Shown one piece after another: positions 44,317 through 55,642 of a stretch of DNA of 64,000 nt. The notes beneath the pieces are model-generated. The model was not told where the DNA came from and did not search any database. It was given only the letters and a program-made list of their open reading frames with translations. Positions within the stretch are counted from its first letter, which is position 1. Each line of letters opens with the position of its first letter. The position numbers were made by a program, and so were the translations under genes. Location of the stretch: positions 13,358,001-13,422,000 of the forward strand of contig OY776120.1 in assembly GCA_963675135.1 (NCBI GenBank). Reading direction: 5' to 3'. This stretch comes from Galeopsis tetrahit. Taxonomy: Eukaryota; Streptophyta; Magnoliopsida; Lamiales; Lamiaceae.

Positions 44317-44760
44317 CTATGATAGACAAGAAGTATTTACCACCAGACCTCGTCTGATTCCTCGCTGGCCCCCATAGATCAGAGAATGGACATAGTCCAT
44401 GATCCCATTGGTAGAGTGAACACCCTTACCAAACATTAATCTCGTGGATTTACCAAGAATGAAAGACTCACACAAATCAAGTTTTGTGATCTTGTCCTTG
44501 CCCAACAAACCTTGCTTCGACAACTCTACTAAGCTTGTCTCGCCTATATGAGCTAGTCGTCTGTGCCACAACATCGAGTTGTCTTGCACCTCTGCTACAT
44601 CTGATCTACCCACTACTGTTTCTCCCTTAAGAAAGTAGAGATCACTTCTTCTCTCGCCTTTCAGGACAATCAGCTCCCCTTTTGACACACTGATCTCTCC
44701 ATCAGCCGACTGGAATTTATAGCCCATAGAATCCAGCATCCCAAGTGATATCAAATTCAT
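44317..44760 (-). pseudogene. Element C pre-integrase and integrase N-terminus
   Basis: Open 147-codon frame: NLISLGMLDSMGYKF, then LWHRRLAHIGETSLVELSKQ and CESFILGKS (one zinc Cys-X-X-Cys position is changed, CEHC in A being CESF here). An extra base near 44392 shifts the frame just after the MDYVHS block. Confidence 0.83.
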
Positions 44761-44795
44761 GTTGAGTTTAGGTACGTACCTAACACTCTTGAGTA

Positions 44796-45213
44796 TTAAG
44801 CTACCCCATCGAACATCTTCAGGTGAACACTACCTTCTCCAACAACTTTGCAAGTGTGATCATTCCCAAGCAGAACAGAACCGCCCTTCTGGTGCTTGAA
44901 GTCATGAAACCAATCTCGTCTTGGAGTCATATGGAAAGAACACCCTGAATCAAGGATCCATGCTTGTTGTTCTGTAGAGGACGTGATGGTTAGCGCTTGA
45001 GCAGACTCATAGCCTTCTTGCTCCTTCTCAACTTGAGTCCGATTAGCTTGATTCTTGTCATTAGAGGTCTTGGCACCAGATTTCCTCAAGAACTGCTTGT
45101 ATTTGTGACAAACATTCTTATAGTGCCCAGGTTTGTTGCAATGGTAGCACACTGCATCACCTTGAGTGGACAAACCTGATTTTCCCTTATCAGCTCCATT
45201 AGGTTGACTAGAC
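44796..45213 (-). pseudogene. Element C gag zinc knuckle and protease
   Basis: Open frame with the knuckle CYHCNKPGHYKNVC near its start and the protease AWILDSGCSFHMTPRRDWF with intact DSG. It stops near 44796 after the HLKMFDG block. The preceding gag codons lie on the other side of LTR Y2. Confidence 0.85.
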
Positions 45214-45218
45214 CCCTT

Positions 45219-46880
45219 TGATTCACGTATTATGCAACACTAAAATACACGACCGCAAATATACGGCGTCTATCGTAGCGTGATAAGTACGAGGTCGATC
45301 CCACGAGGAGGTATAGTGTAAAAGTGTAGTTTGTTGACGGAATTCTAAATAGACGTGATCGATTTAGTGAAAATGGTGTGATTACCCCTAAATTATCTAT
45401 CAATTTGTCATGAATAAACAATTAAGAGAGTAATGTAGAATCGATCCAAAATCATGCAAATCAAGAAGACGAGAGGGAAAACGAATGAAGACTCAAGTAT
45501 GAGAAGGTAGGTCATAAAGCACATGCAATACTCATGTATCCATTTATGATTAACTATCTACTTAGGTGGTGTTCATGCTTTATCTATAAGATTGATCACA
45601 TAATAATGAATTAAAAGTTTTTTCAATCCAAGTAATCCAAAGGAGATATCACACAACTTAGTATCTCTACCTAAATTGCACAATAAACCCAATCAAACTC
45701 CTAGGATCATCACACATATTCCTAATCATTGATCATCTTTCAATCTCTCAATAAAATTAGGTCAAATGCTTGCAATCAATTAATCAAAGTAGATTTCTCA
45801 ACCTATTTCAATTAACTAAGATTAACATATCACCATTGTACACTAATGACATGCTTTGCAATGAAAATCAAGCATCCAAATAGAATTAAACCACACAAAC
45901 ACCAATTAAGCAAAACATTAATTCATAAACTTCAACAAGAGTATTTACAAGGCTCTAGAACCAAAAGTGTTCTAGCCAATAACTAGCATAATTAAATTAA
46001 CAAAATCCAAAGAAATAACTAAATAAAAAGAAAGAGAAAGAGAAAGCTTAGTCTAGAATGTGATGGGGAATGAAAATTCCAAGCTATTGATGTCTTCCTT
46101 GCATTGATTGATGAAGAATTGAAGAAGTAGATGATGAAAACCTCCAAATGTGTGTGATTGTGTGTAAAACTTCTTGAGAAAGGGGTAAGATGGTTTTGAA
46201 TTTAAGAATGTAGGTATTTATAGTGTTGGGGTAGGGTTTGGGTGTAAGAATTGCAAGTTGGTCCCTTGAAAATGGAGAAAATATGAGTTTGGCACCGAAA
46301 ATGGGTTGGCTCGGCAGGGTGGGAATGTTGGCCGAAAAATTTGGGAACAGGGGGTAAGTGGCCCGGCCGGGTGGGTATGTTGGCCGAAAAATTTGGGAAC
46401 AGGGGGCAAGTGGCCCGGCCGGGTGGGAATGCCGCCCAATCGGGAATATTCTGGGACTCGACCGCCCGGTCGGGCGAGTGGTGCCGCCCGGCCGGGCCAA
46501 ATCTTCGTAAATGGGCCAAAAATTTGCATTTTATCGCCCGATCGGGGTGAGTGATGCCACCCGATCGGGTCAAACCTTCGTTTTCGTCCTCCAACTTCGT
46601 CCCTCCGTATCTTGAGCTTCCAACATCCGATCGACTCGATTCTTTTTGCTATTCCACCCCATTTTTCGAGTCGGATCCAATAGTTCACTCATATTTTTGA
46701 TCCAGTAAAGTATGGTTGGTGTTTTGCTCCAAATTCCATCGTATTTCCTACAAAATTGACAAAACACTGCATTTCTCTTATTTCGACCAAAACAATGATA
46801 ATCACCCCATAAATCAATGAAATCAACATCAAAATGAGCTTCACATGTGCATCTAAAGTGTGTAAATTCCACCCAAATCA
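45219..46880 (-). repeat. Solo LTR Y2 (1662 bp) in gag of C, TSD CCCTT
   Basis: Runs from TGATTCACG to CCCAAATCA on the + strand, so both ends are TG...CA on the minus strand. CCCTT flanks it (45214-45218 and 46881-46885). It is the same family as Y1 at 15731-19013, in opposite orientation. Inserting it split the gag codons after AKKG; the gag sequence of A shows the uninterrupted state. Confidence 0.92.
46313..46440. repeat. 52-bp tandem units rich in CCCGGCCGGG
   Basis: The unit GGCCCGGCCGGGTGGG...ATTTGGGAACAGGGGG occurs about 2.3 times. It occupies the same place in the LTR as the 20-bp array of Y1. Confidence 0.9.
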
Positions 46881-47535
46881 CCCTTCTTGGCACCAGATCG
46901 CTTCTGGCTACCTCTGATTGTCAATCCTTCTCCGCTACTGACCTTGTCTGCTTGAGACGTTTTGTTGTGCAGCAGCTTGGACTTGACAGCCAGCATTACA
47001 TCCTCCAATGTAATACTTTCTTTCCTACCATACAAGATGGTGTCCTTTAAGATTTCAAAGGACTTAGGGAGAGCACTCAATAAAATCAGAGCTTTATCCT
47101 CTTCCTCTAACTTGACATCTAAATTCTCTAGATCATCAAGAATTCTATTGAACTCATCAAGCTGATCCGGAATGGGTTTGTCATCCACCATTCTGAAGGC
47201 ATACAGCTTCTATTTCGAATAGAGACGGTTAGCTAAGCTTTTAACCATATAAAGTTTACCTAGCTTGTCCCAGACCTCTTTTGCGGTTTTTTCTCTTTAG
47301 CAACTTCTCTCAGAACCTTATCACCAAGGCAGAGAAGAATATTACTTCGAGCTTTCCGTAACATCTTGTTTCTTTCAGCAGCAGCAGTTGCAGATTCACT
47401 TGCTGTGGCTGTAGACTCTTCGAGCACGTCGAACAAGCCTTGCTGTTCTAGGAGAGCCTGCATCTTGACTCTCCACAGCCCAAAGTCACCTGTGCCTGAG
47501 AACTTCTCAATATTATATTTGGTCGAATTCTCCAT
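46881..47535 (-). pseudogene. Element C gag, N-terminal part
   Basis: Starts MENSTKYNIEKFSGTGDFGL and runs 91 codons before a one-base change in a T-run near 47285 shifts the frame (KEKKPQKRSG). Gag resumes in the frame at 46881-47191 (MVDDKPIPDQLDEFNRILDD, LLSALPKSFEILKDTIL) and reaches KRSGAKKG where LTR Y2 enters. A stop (TAG in the YSK-KLYAF segment, near 47212) is also present. The matching protein in A shows the order. Confidence 0.83.
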
Positions 47536-47583
47536 CTTCGATCTGGCAATTGATTAGTGGCTTGACGTTCGATTCCTTCTCGA

Positions 47584-47601
47584 TTCCCATAGACGGTGCC
47601 A
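47584..47601 (-). promoter_or_regulatory. Element C primer-binding site (tRNA-Lys-like)
   Basis: The minus strand reads TGGCACCGTCTATGGG, two transitions away from the site of A, with the same AT spacer to the LTR. Confidence 0.62.
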
Positions 47602-47603
47602 AT

Positions 47604-48452
47604 TGTTACGATTGTCACAATAATTCCACTTTGACTGAACGTCTCCAATCATAAACAAAACAATCTACCAATAATTCAATCCAACGAAGAACGACAATTC
47701 ACAAATATAAACGAAAACAGAAAATAGAGCACAAGAAGATTTAAGTGGTTCGATCAACGTGATCTACATCCACTGGACACACGACTTCAATTTGATTAGT
47801 ATAAGAGATGTTTACACACTCATCACTCGGAAAGGAAATTTATCCTCACTTCACTCGTGAACTCTCAACTCTCAAAATGAATGCTCGCAGGCGTCAAAGA
47901 TTACAAATCCAAGTAATGGGGTATTTATAGATGCCAATGGTGATTGCAGCTTGTGTTGAAAGCGTGATCATTGCCACGTGGATTCTGTTACAACCATGTA
48001 ACAATCTCACACCTTCAGCGTGACCCAATCTGAAATGACCTCCTTGCCCTTCACTTGTTTTCGCAATCAGACGACATCATCAGAAGATTGACCAGAAGAC
48101 CTCCCTCTTCTTGTTCTACTCTTCTGATGACCAACACTTAGCCAAAATTAACTATGCTAACAAAACTCGACTGATCTGGTCTGACCTCTACTTGTCTTCC
48201 CATCTCATCTGATTCTACGCAACCCCATCTCATCCGATTGGACTCCTCCACATCATCTGATCTAGTCTATGTTAACTTGTCTAACTCCACCAGCTGATAC
48301 GCCCAACAACTGAGTCTATCAGAAAACTTCTATCGACTAAGTACCTCATCTGATCCGCCCAATAGACGAGTACAGTAGTAGACTAGAATCTACCTGATCC
48401 TACCAGACGAGTCGAACTCATCTGGTCTTAGAGATTTGAGATAAACCTCACC
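47604..48452 (-). repeat. Element C 5' LTR (849 bp)
   Basis: Partner of 39264-40111. Its outer end has CC where CA is expected. Confidence 0.93.
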
Positions 48453-48457
48453 GTTGC

Positions 48458-48685
48458 TAACCTAGTTTTCTCCACAGTTTTATTTTCATATATTGAAGCC
48501 GACTCCCTTGAAGATAATGTTGTTCATGCTGTGCCAAATATTCCATATGGTTCCATGCCACACACTCATTCAAACCGAATTAATCTCAAATTTTTTTCTC
48601 TTGCTACTTTGTGTCTTTCGAGGTGCACCATTCTTGAGCTTTATGGGATACGATCTATAAGACTTAAAATGCATAAGACTTTTTT
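48458..48685. other. Short unique stretch
   Basis: No recognised gene. It ends in the LINE target site GCATAAGACTTTTTT (48671-48685). Confidence 0.4.
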
Positions 48686-48933
48686 TTATTTTTTTGAAAC
48701 GGCAAATTCTTATTGAGGGGTATCAGGAATACCCAAGAACATAACAATTACAACAAGAACATCGATAGAAAATGAGAGGAAAGAAAAAAACTCATCTAAT
48801 ACACAGGGTCGGTTCCTTTCTCCATTCGTTAAAAGTAATCCCGAAACCAATCAAATCTCTTGCCTTAATCCATTGAAACGCTAAAACTCTTATATCGTCG
48901 AATAGGATGTCCTCCTCGTAGGGAATGCCAAAC
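48686..48933 (-). mobile_element. 5'-truncated LINE, 15-bp TSD
   Basis: GCATAAGACTTTTTT occurs at 48671-48685 and 48934-48948. Next to the left copy is a T-rich run, the A tail of a minus-strand insert. The minus strand codes AFGIPYEEDILFDDI and FQWIKARDLIGF, the kind of phrase found at the C-terminus of plant L1-type reverse transcriptases, and the untranslated end reads AATAAGAATTTGCCGTTTC, as in plant LINEs. Only about 250 bp of the 3' end was copied. Confidence 0.83.
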
Positions 48934-49035
48934 GCATAAGACTTTTTTAACAAATTTTGTAGTTTTCTTCACTTACTTTCCTTTCAAACTCTTCATCATC
49001 TTTCATCCATTTATTATTATAAAACTAATTTTGTA

Positions 49036-49329
49036 CCCCCTCCGTGCTATGAGACTTGCACACCTTGACATACCCACTTAAAAAAAAAATAGCGGGATGT
49101 GAAATCAAATGAACGAGAGATAGTTTTTGAGTGACTTAGTAAAATGTAAATGAGATTTAGCTAGTGAGGTGTAGGAAAAAATGTGTGATCAAAATGAGTA
49201 ATAATTTTAAAAATAAAATGATGTTGTGAGAGTATTAATTTTGTAAATTATTTTCATATTGAAAGTGTACAAGTAATTTTAAAACGCTTCAATAAAAAAA
49301 GTAGGCAAGTAATCACGCTAAGGATGAAG
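49036..49329. mobile_element. Stowaway-type MITE, worn
   Basis: The left end CCCCCTCCGTGCTATGAGAC and the inverted right end CTTCATCCTTAGCGTGATTAC match in most positions. TA is present at 49034-49035 and 49330-49331. Confidence 0.68.
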
Positions 49330-49349
49330 TATATACTATAAAAAAAATC

Positions 49350-50279
49350 TTGTACCCCCATGTCCTATAGCAAATACTTAAAGAACAAAAATTAGAATAA
49401 AATAAGACACGTATATATTAAGGAACTATAGACACTGAAATTATTAATTGTAACAAAATATAATAAAATATGAAACATATAGGACATGTTTAAATTTGTA
49501 AAATATGGAGTAGTTCACCACTAGGTTAAGACTATGTTTTGAATCATGTGCATACATTTTTTTTTTTTTTAATCTAGTTTTAAAGGGAAAAGCATTGTTA
49601 GACTAAAATTTGCAAACTCTTACAGCTAGCCGGTTTCTTCTGCTTTTGCAGCTGGGTGGTCATGGTTTTTGGCTGCTTGTTTTATTGTCCAAAATTTAAG
49701 GACCATTTACCATTTTAGGAAACTTCATTTATTTATTTGGGGCTTTCGATGGTTTCGGATCCATTTTTGGATATTTAAATCCGGTACCCAATTCAGTGGG
49801 TGGGTGGGGTGGCTGCCTCTTATTTAATTTGGCATCATGCTTTAATTATATGCCCCTCTATTTTAATTCTATTATAATAATATTAATTCTATAAACAAAA
49901 ATATTAGTTCAACACTCAATTAATAATTTTCGACATCTTTTTTCTATGATCTTGGTTCTTTGATTTAAACCTTAAAAAGAGTATATTTGTATTGCAAAAT
50001 GAGGTAGATAGGTTTTTTACATATTTTGTCACGTCCTATTCAAACTGAAAAAGAACCCATTCTCTCAAATTTCCGTGTTATTAGAATGTTAGAAATTTTA
50101 TTTAGAGACTTACTATTTAATTGTAACTATCATTGGCATACATTAACGGATCAATTCCAGTCATCAATCAAACTTAATTTTTTTCTTTTTTTAAGTATTG
50201 TCTTATTAAATGATAAAAACTATGTTACTATAAAACCAAAATATTATGACAATACCTTTAACCTTATAATGACAATATT
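49350..50279. other. AT-rich spacer
   Basis: 49353-49513 has a possible worn MITE (ACCCCCATGTCCTATAG against an inverse ATATAGGACATG). No gene seen. Confidence 0.45.
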
Positions 50280-50650
50280 ATGACCTTATTAATAATATTT
50301 TGATCGTGAGTAACAATATATCTTTGATCTTAGAGTAATATATTTTTACTTTGTAGCATCATATTTTTTGGGCTTGTAGCATATTTGACTTTGTAGGATC
50401 GAAATATTTTATGCTATTATAAATTTAAAATATGATACCATAAACTTAAAAATATTTGGCTATAAAGTTAAAACTATGCTACTACAAAACAAAAAAAAAA
50501 AAATTATTATTATAAGTTCAAAAATATTTTGGACATTTTTTTGGACAAATTAGTTAAAATATTTTTGAATATGTAATAGTATACTTTTGACCTTATAATA
50601 ATAATACTTTAACTTTGTAGTAACAATACTTTGATTCTGCTGCTATGTAT
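50280..50650. repeat. Degenerate GTAGTAACAAT / CTTTGTAGCAT repeats
   Basis: Words such as ACTTTGTAG(T)A(A/T)C and ACCTTATAATA recur 8-10 times with loose spacing. Similar in feel to 14515-14865 and 60400-60560. Confidence 0.5.
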
Positions 50651-51594
50651 AAATATTTTGGATGACCCGAATCAAAGCTTGTGATTGTGATCAACGATTA
50701 GACATATTTTATGTGTAAAATGTTTTATAAAAATGTTGCTCATTTATTAATGTAATAAATCTATTGCAATGATAATGCTCTCTCACGATTAATTTTCTCT
50801 ATTCGTCTACAATAACATATAGGCTGGGAAACGAGGCGGGGAATTCCTGATTTTCTTTTTATGTTCCATTTTTATAAATTTAACTTTATTTTTTTGTACG
50901 TTCATTTTATAATTTTTATTTAAAAAAAAATACTACTCACTTGCTATTTTATCTTACCTCTTAAACTTTCAATTTTTATATAAATAATTATTCTTTATAA
51001 AATCTTTGTTCAATGCTAATGAAAATTATAGAAATGGACTAGGAGAGTATGATATTATATATGATTATAATTAATTTTAAATTTTAACTTATAACTCAGT
51101 TCTATTTTTTAGGTAATTAATGATTTTATCATAATTAAATTAAAAAAATAAAAATAGAAAAAAAATAGAATACATGAAAATGATTTATTTCTAATTAGGT
51201 AAGTTAATGAGTTTTTTTAACAATTAATTAGGTAAGTCAATTAATTTTTTTAGTAATTAATTAATTTATGAATAAATTTATTTGGTTTTTTTTTATTTTC
51301 TTATATTATAATTTTTCAAATTTTATGAAAAATTATTTACTAATTTAAATATTATTCTCAATTTATTTTCAAAAATTTTAAATTATTAAATATTTTTTCT
51401 AAATTAATAAATATAAATAAGTTTATATATATAAATTAATGTCACATATTACAAAACAGAAAAATTCAAATTCAAATGTGCGTTAACATGTTTGGTGGCA
51501 TGTTATTACAAGTAAAATGCTCATTTTTAAAATTTAAACATAATTATTAGATCGGAATTAAATGTATAATTACTAGTAAATTTAAAATGAATAC
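50651..51594. other. AT-rich spacer
   Basis: Long runs of A/T with no gene or repeat recognised, apart from a possible worn MITE around 50850-51050. Confidence 0.5.
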
Positions 51595-51616
51595 AACTAT
51601 GGACTTAAAAAAAAAA

Positions 51617-51735
51617 AATGACAAAATGGGATAGTTCAAGTGGTTAGAGCAGCACTACCTAGACTTTAGGTCCTGGTTTGAGTCATGTGGAGGGGAAAAA
51701 AGGGATGAGTATTTAACTTTCATATAAAAAAAAAA
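51617..51735 (+). mobile_element. tRNA-derived SINE, 19-bp TSD
   Basis: Contains TGGGATAGTTCAAGTGGTTA (A box) and GGTTTGAGTC (B box, one change from GGTTCGAGTC), then GGAGGGGAAAAAAGGGATGA and an A tail. The target copy AACTATGGACTTAAAAAAA is at 51595-51613 and 51736-51754. Same family as 15116-15235 in opposite orientation. Confidence 0.9.
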
Positions 51736-51754
51736 AACTATGGACTTAAAAAAA

Positions 51755-53370
51755 CTTTAATCCCATAAAAAAAAAAAAGAAAAAAAAAAATTACGGACTT
51801 AAAAAAACTTTAATCCCCTAATAAATTTGGTATGTCTCGTGCACATTTTTTCCTTTTAATTTAGGTCAACTAATTAATTCACTACAAAATGGGCTTTTTC
51901 CACCGTGTACCTTTTTCATTTGGCTAACTAATTAAGTGAAAGAGTAATCTTGCCATCAATTTGCATTTACTCATTCATTTATTTTTGGCATGATATATTT
52001 AAAATTTCTCGAATTATTACCTATTATTTTAAAAGATTCCTAAAATATTTTATCTTTTAAGGTTAATCAAATAAAATTTCACGATGTCCTTTTATAAGAT
52101 TCCATAAAAGCTTATTTTATTAAAGAGTTGGTATGTAATTTGTATAATTGCATTTGACCTAAAGTAATAATCCAAATTTGTGACTTAGTTACATAATAAG
52201 TAGTAATAAACATGAATTTTTACCTTTATTAAATTAATATTTTTATTAAAGTGATATTTATCTACAAATTATTCTCTCCGTTCCACTTTGAACTTTTTAC
52301 ACAAATTATAAAATTATTAGATATTAGTAATAATTATTTGCATTAAAAAACATCTTTTTAAAATCTAAAAGTAGATCTGAAAAATTGTGTTATCGTGTTG
52401 TGTTTCATGTCGACACGATAATGACAATACATAATAATTAAGGTCATACACACATAATACAAAAACAATGGAGTAATTTTTTTATTGAAATGACACGATT
52501 ATAATATGATATTTTTTGTGTCGACGTGACACAACATAATAAGAAAATTAAAATATTTAAATTTTATTTAAATATTTAAAAATTTAAATATATTTATTAA
52601 ACTATAAAAAAAAACATTGTATCATTATTGTGTTATTATCATAAAAGTGTCATTATTGTATCATGTTATATTAGATCAATAACATGTAACTGATTGTTAA
52701 CAATGTGTTATCTATTAATTTAATCGTGTTTAACAAAACTATATAAATTCGATACAAAATTTTTGTGTCCTTATCGTATCGATAGATTCGACACGATAAC
52801 GACATGAACATGATATGATAAAATACTAATCCGTAAATTTGGTGTGGAAACGAAATTGTCACCTCTAACTAAAATCAACATATGTTTTGAGTTTTCTCTA
52901 ATAAAAAAAAACTTGGACTGAACATAAAAGAGAATCTTGTGTGAAACTTTATTTATATTTGAGTCATATGTAATCCATAATTACTCTATACACCAAAAAT
53001 ATGTATATACTTTTAATTATAAAGTTTTAGAAAAAAAAGGTATTGGGATTGTGAAATATTATGATCCATTTATGATAAATAATTTGTAAGTGTTAATTTG
53101 AATAATTAATTAGAATTGTAAAGTGAAGATAAATTGACGTTTTCTATTAAAAAAAAGATGTTAGTAATTTCTTTGAAAGATGAATAAGGTGAATGAATAT
53201 AGATAAATAAGATGGGTATCAAACAACTTTTTATTAAAGTAAAACGTGGCTGGCGGTGGTAGTGACGGCAGTAAGGTGGCACAAAGATACCGGCGGGGTT
53301 GAGTCTCTGTGTGTCCAACAGTTAATTAAAGTGGGGTCCACAGATGTGGGTCCCAGAAAGGCTTTGTGGG
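51755..53370. other. AT-rich spacer upstream of TPP
   Basis: Begins with a partial copy of the SINE target region (GGACTTAAAAAAACTTTAAT at 51742 and 51794). Around 52390-52810 there are inverted words like CGACACGATAA. No gene seen. Confidence 0.5.
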
Positions 53371-53373
53371 GTG

Positions 53374-53673
53374 GTGGGTGTTTCGTCCGTTAGTGTGTGG
53401 CTACAACTATAAAACTACCAAACCACCCCCAATATCTCACACACAAACTCTCTCTCTCTCTCTTTTGTTTTGTCTTCTACTTTTCCGTTGTATCAGCTTT
53501 TTCGCAGATTTTTTGTTTCTGCACTGGACAAAAATTTGTTGTTGCAGTCACCAAAAATCATCCTCAATCCCCCTTCCTTTTTACCCTCTTTCCACATTTT
53601 CCCACAAAAAGGAAAAAAACAGAGCCCCCTGTTTTCACCTTCGGTTACTTCTCTTTTTCTCTAGATTCGAAAA
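53374..53673 (+). promoter_or_regulatory. TPP core promoter and 5' leader
   Basis: TATAAAA at 53408-53414 is the likely TATA box, about 35-40 bp before a pyrimidine-rich leader with (CT)n at 53449-53463. The rest, to the ATG at 53674, is C/T-rich, as in many plant leaders. The start site itself is inferred. Confidence 0.6.
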
Positions 53674-54472
53674 ATGACCAAACAAAATATGGAATTATCA
53701 ATGGCGGTTTCCTCCGCCTCCGCCCTCTTCACGCAGCCAGCGCAACGCCCGCCGCCGGTGCCGGGAACCTACATCACTGTCTCCAAGAAGAAAGTTCTGC
53801 AGAATCTTGACGTCAATAATGGTGGAAGAATCAACAACTGGCTCGATTCTATGAGAGCTTCTTCCCCGACTCATATCAAAGCCCCACCGCACTCCGATGA
53901 TCAGAATTCTTGGATTGTAAGCTCCGCCGCCCCCTGCTTTCTTTTTACATGGATTAATTTCCTATTCTTCCATGTTAATCTTTTGTATGAAACAGGTGCG
54001 CCATCCGTCTGCACTCGACATGTTCGACGAAATTACAAGTGCTTCAAAAGGAAAGCAAATAGTCATGTTTTTAGACTATGACGGCACCCTTTCTCCCATT
54101 GTAGAAGATCCTGATCGTGCCTTCATGTCCGACTCGGTAAGTAACACACACTACACGTGCTTGTGTGTGTATAAATTATCCTATTTCAAGTACTAATTCT
54201 GGGTTTGCAATTGCAGATGAGAGCTACTGTAAGGAAACTTGCTAGGTATTTCCCTACGGCTATAGTGAGCGGAAGGTGCAGAGATAAGGTAAAATTATCA
54301 CTCCTGCATACGCTTCCTATTTTTTTAAATAAATGAATTTTCTTGAAATACTTACAATCTTTTATGTATATATGTATAGGTGTACAGTTTTGTGCGGTTA
54401 GCAGAGCTGTATTATGCTGGAAGCCATGGTATGGACATAAAAGGCCCATCAAAAGGTTACAAGAAAGTGAGC

Positions 54473-54507
<35 letters not shown>

Positions 54508-55642
54508 ATAATATTTGTCTTGTGTTTTTACTCTCCATGCAATATATACTTTTTATTTTGGGCAAATTTTAAATTTTCTTTCTGATGAACTCTTATGATC
54601 AGAGTACTCAAGCGGTTCTGTTCCAGCCAGCCAGTGAATTTCTACCCATGATTGATGAAGTAAGATTAATTTCCTAATTCTCTACAATCAAAATATATAT
54701 TTTTTAAATTATTTTATTTGACATATATATATGTGTGTGTGATTAAAATATCAGGTATATAATGCTCTGTTGGAGGTGACAAAAGATACTCCGGGTGCTA
54801 GAGTAGAGAACAACAAATTCTGTTGCTCTGTGCATTTCCGCTGTGTTGATGAGAAGGTATAATTAATTAATAAAATAGTTACTAAAATACTTAAGGGGGA
54901 GTAAATATTGGGGGATTATTTTTGCAATTTTCACTAAATATTGGGATTAAATTTGCAGAAATGGAGTGAACTGTTGAAGCAAGTTGGGACGGTGATGGAA
55001 GGGTATCCAAACCTTCGATTGACTCAAGGAAGAAAGGTGTGTGAGAGATTCTTTTCTTTTTTTTTTTCCATGGCCGGTTGTAATAAGTTGAGAATCTTGA
55101 TTTGACATTGACATTAAAATGCAGGTGTTGGAAATACGCCCCACTATTAAATGGGACAAAGGGAAGGCTCTTGAGTTCTTGCTAGAGTCACTTGGTGAGT
55201 TAATACTAGTGTAGATGTAAATTAAACTTTCTCTGAATTTATCATCCTTTGATGAGCTTAACCGATGTGGGATATTGACAGGGTACGCCAATTGTGCCGA
55301 TGTTTTTCCGATTTACATTGGCGACGATCGAACTGATGAAGATGCTTTTAAGGTATTCAAAATTCTGGGACATATAATTAAGAGTTGTATAATCTCTCAT
55401 GGAATTGATTCTAATGACTTTTGATTATGTTAAAAATTTAGGTGTTAAGAGAGAGGGGGCAAGGGTTTGGGATTCTTGTTTCCAAGACTCCAAAAGACAC
55501 AAATGCTTCTTACTCTTTGCAAGAGCCATCAGAGGTTATGGCTTTTTTGAGGCGATTAGTGGGCTGGAATAGAATGTCGTTAAGACGTCAATTTAGAATG
55601 AGAAGAAGAGTTGAAGAGATCAAAATGTCTCTGCCAAATTAA
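53674..55642 (+). CDS. TPP: Trehalose-6-phosphate phosphatase, 10 exons
   Basis: Removes phosphate from trehalose 6-phosphate, giving trehalose; the substrate is a plant sugar signal. Exons: 53674-53916, 53996-54136, 54217-54288, 54380-54466, 54603-54659, 54755-54856, 54959-55036, 55125-55194, 55282-55352, 55442-55642. All introns are GT-AG, all phase 0 except the eighth (phase 1). The 373-residue product has a variable Ser/Pro-rich N-terminus, HAD motif I LDYDGTLSPIV (nucleophile D108, acid D110), motif II SGR (146-148), motif III lysine in DKGKALEFL (K274) and motif IV GDDRTDED (297-304). Length and motifs match plant TPPs, so it should be active. In-frame ATGs at codons 6 and 10 are alternative starts. 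No upstream synthase domain is present, as usual for plant TPPs. Which paralogue it is cannot be told here. Confidence 0.96.
54476..54504. repeat. (TC)n microsatellite in TPP intron 4
   Basis: About 14 TC units just after the donor of intron 4, likely length-variable. Confidence 0.95.

Larger units (their letters stand above)
39264..48452 (-). mobile_element. Copia retrotransposon C with two later insertions
   Basis: A relative of element A on the minus strand. LTRs begin TGTTACGATTG and end CCTCACA (CCTCACC in the right copy). Flanks are GTTGT (39259-39263) and GTTGC (48453-48457), a one-mismatch target copy. Two insertions enlarge it: a CACTA-like element (41981-43636) between integrase and RT, and solo LTR Y2 (45219-46880) in gag. 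Without them it is about 5.9 kb. Its protease site keeps DSG and its RT is whole, but stops and shifts in gag, integrase and RNase H disable it. Confidence 0.92.

Noticed and set aside
46084..46688. Several overlapping 130-156-codon frames on both strands
   Set aside because: They arise from the CCGG-rich tandem arrays of LTR Y2 and show no domain.
49353..49513. Second Stowaway MITE
   Set aside because: Only part of the ends match and no TA target pair could be placed with confidence.
53106..53318. Minus-strand frame before TPP
   Set aside because: No domain; it lies in AT-rich upstream sequence and part of the GC-rich promoter edge.
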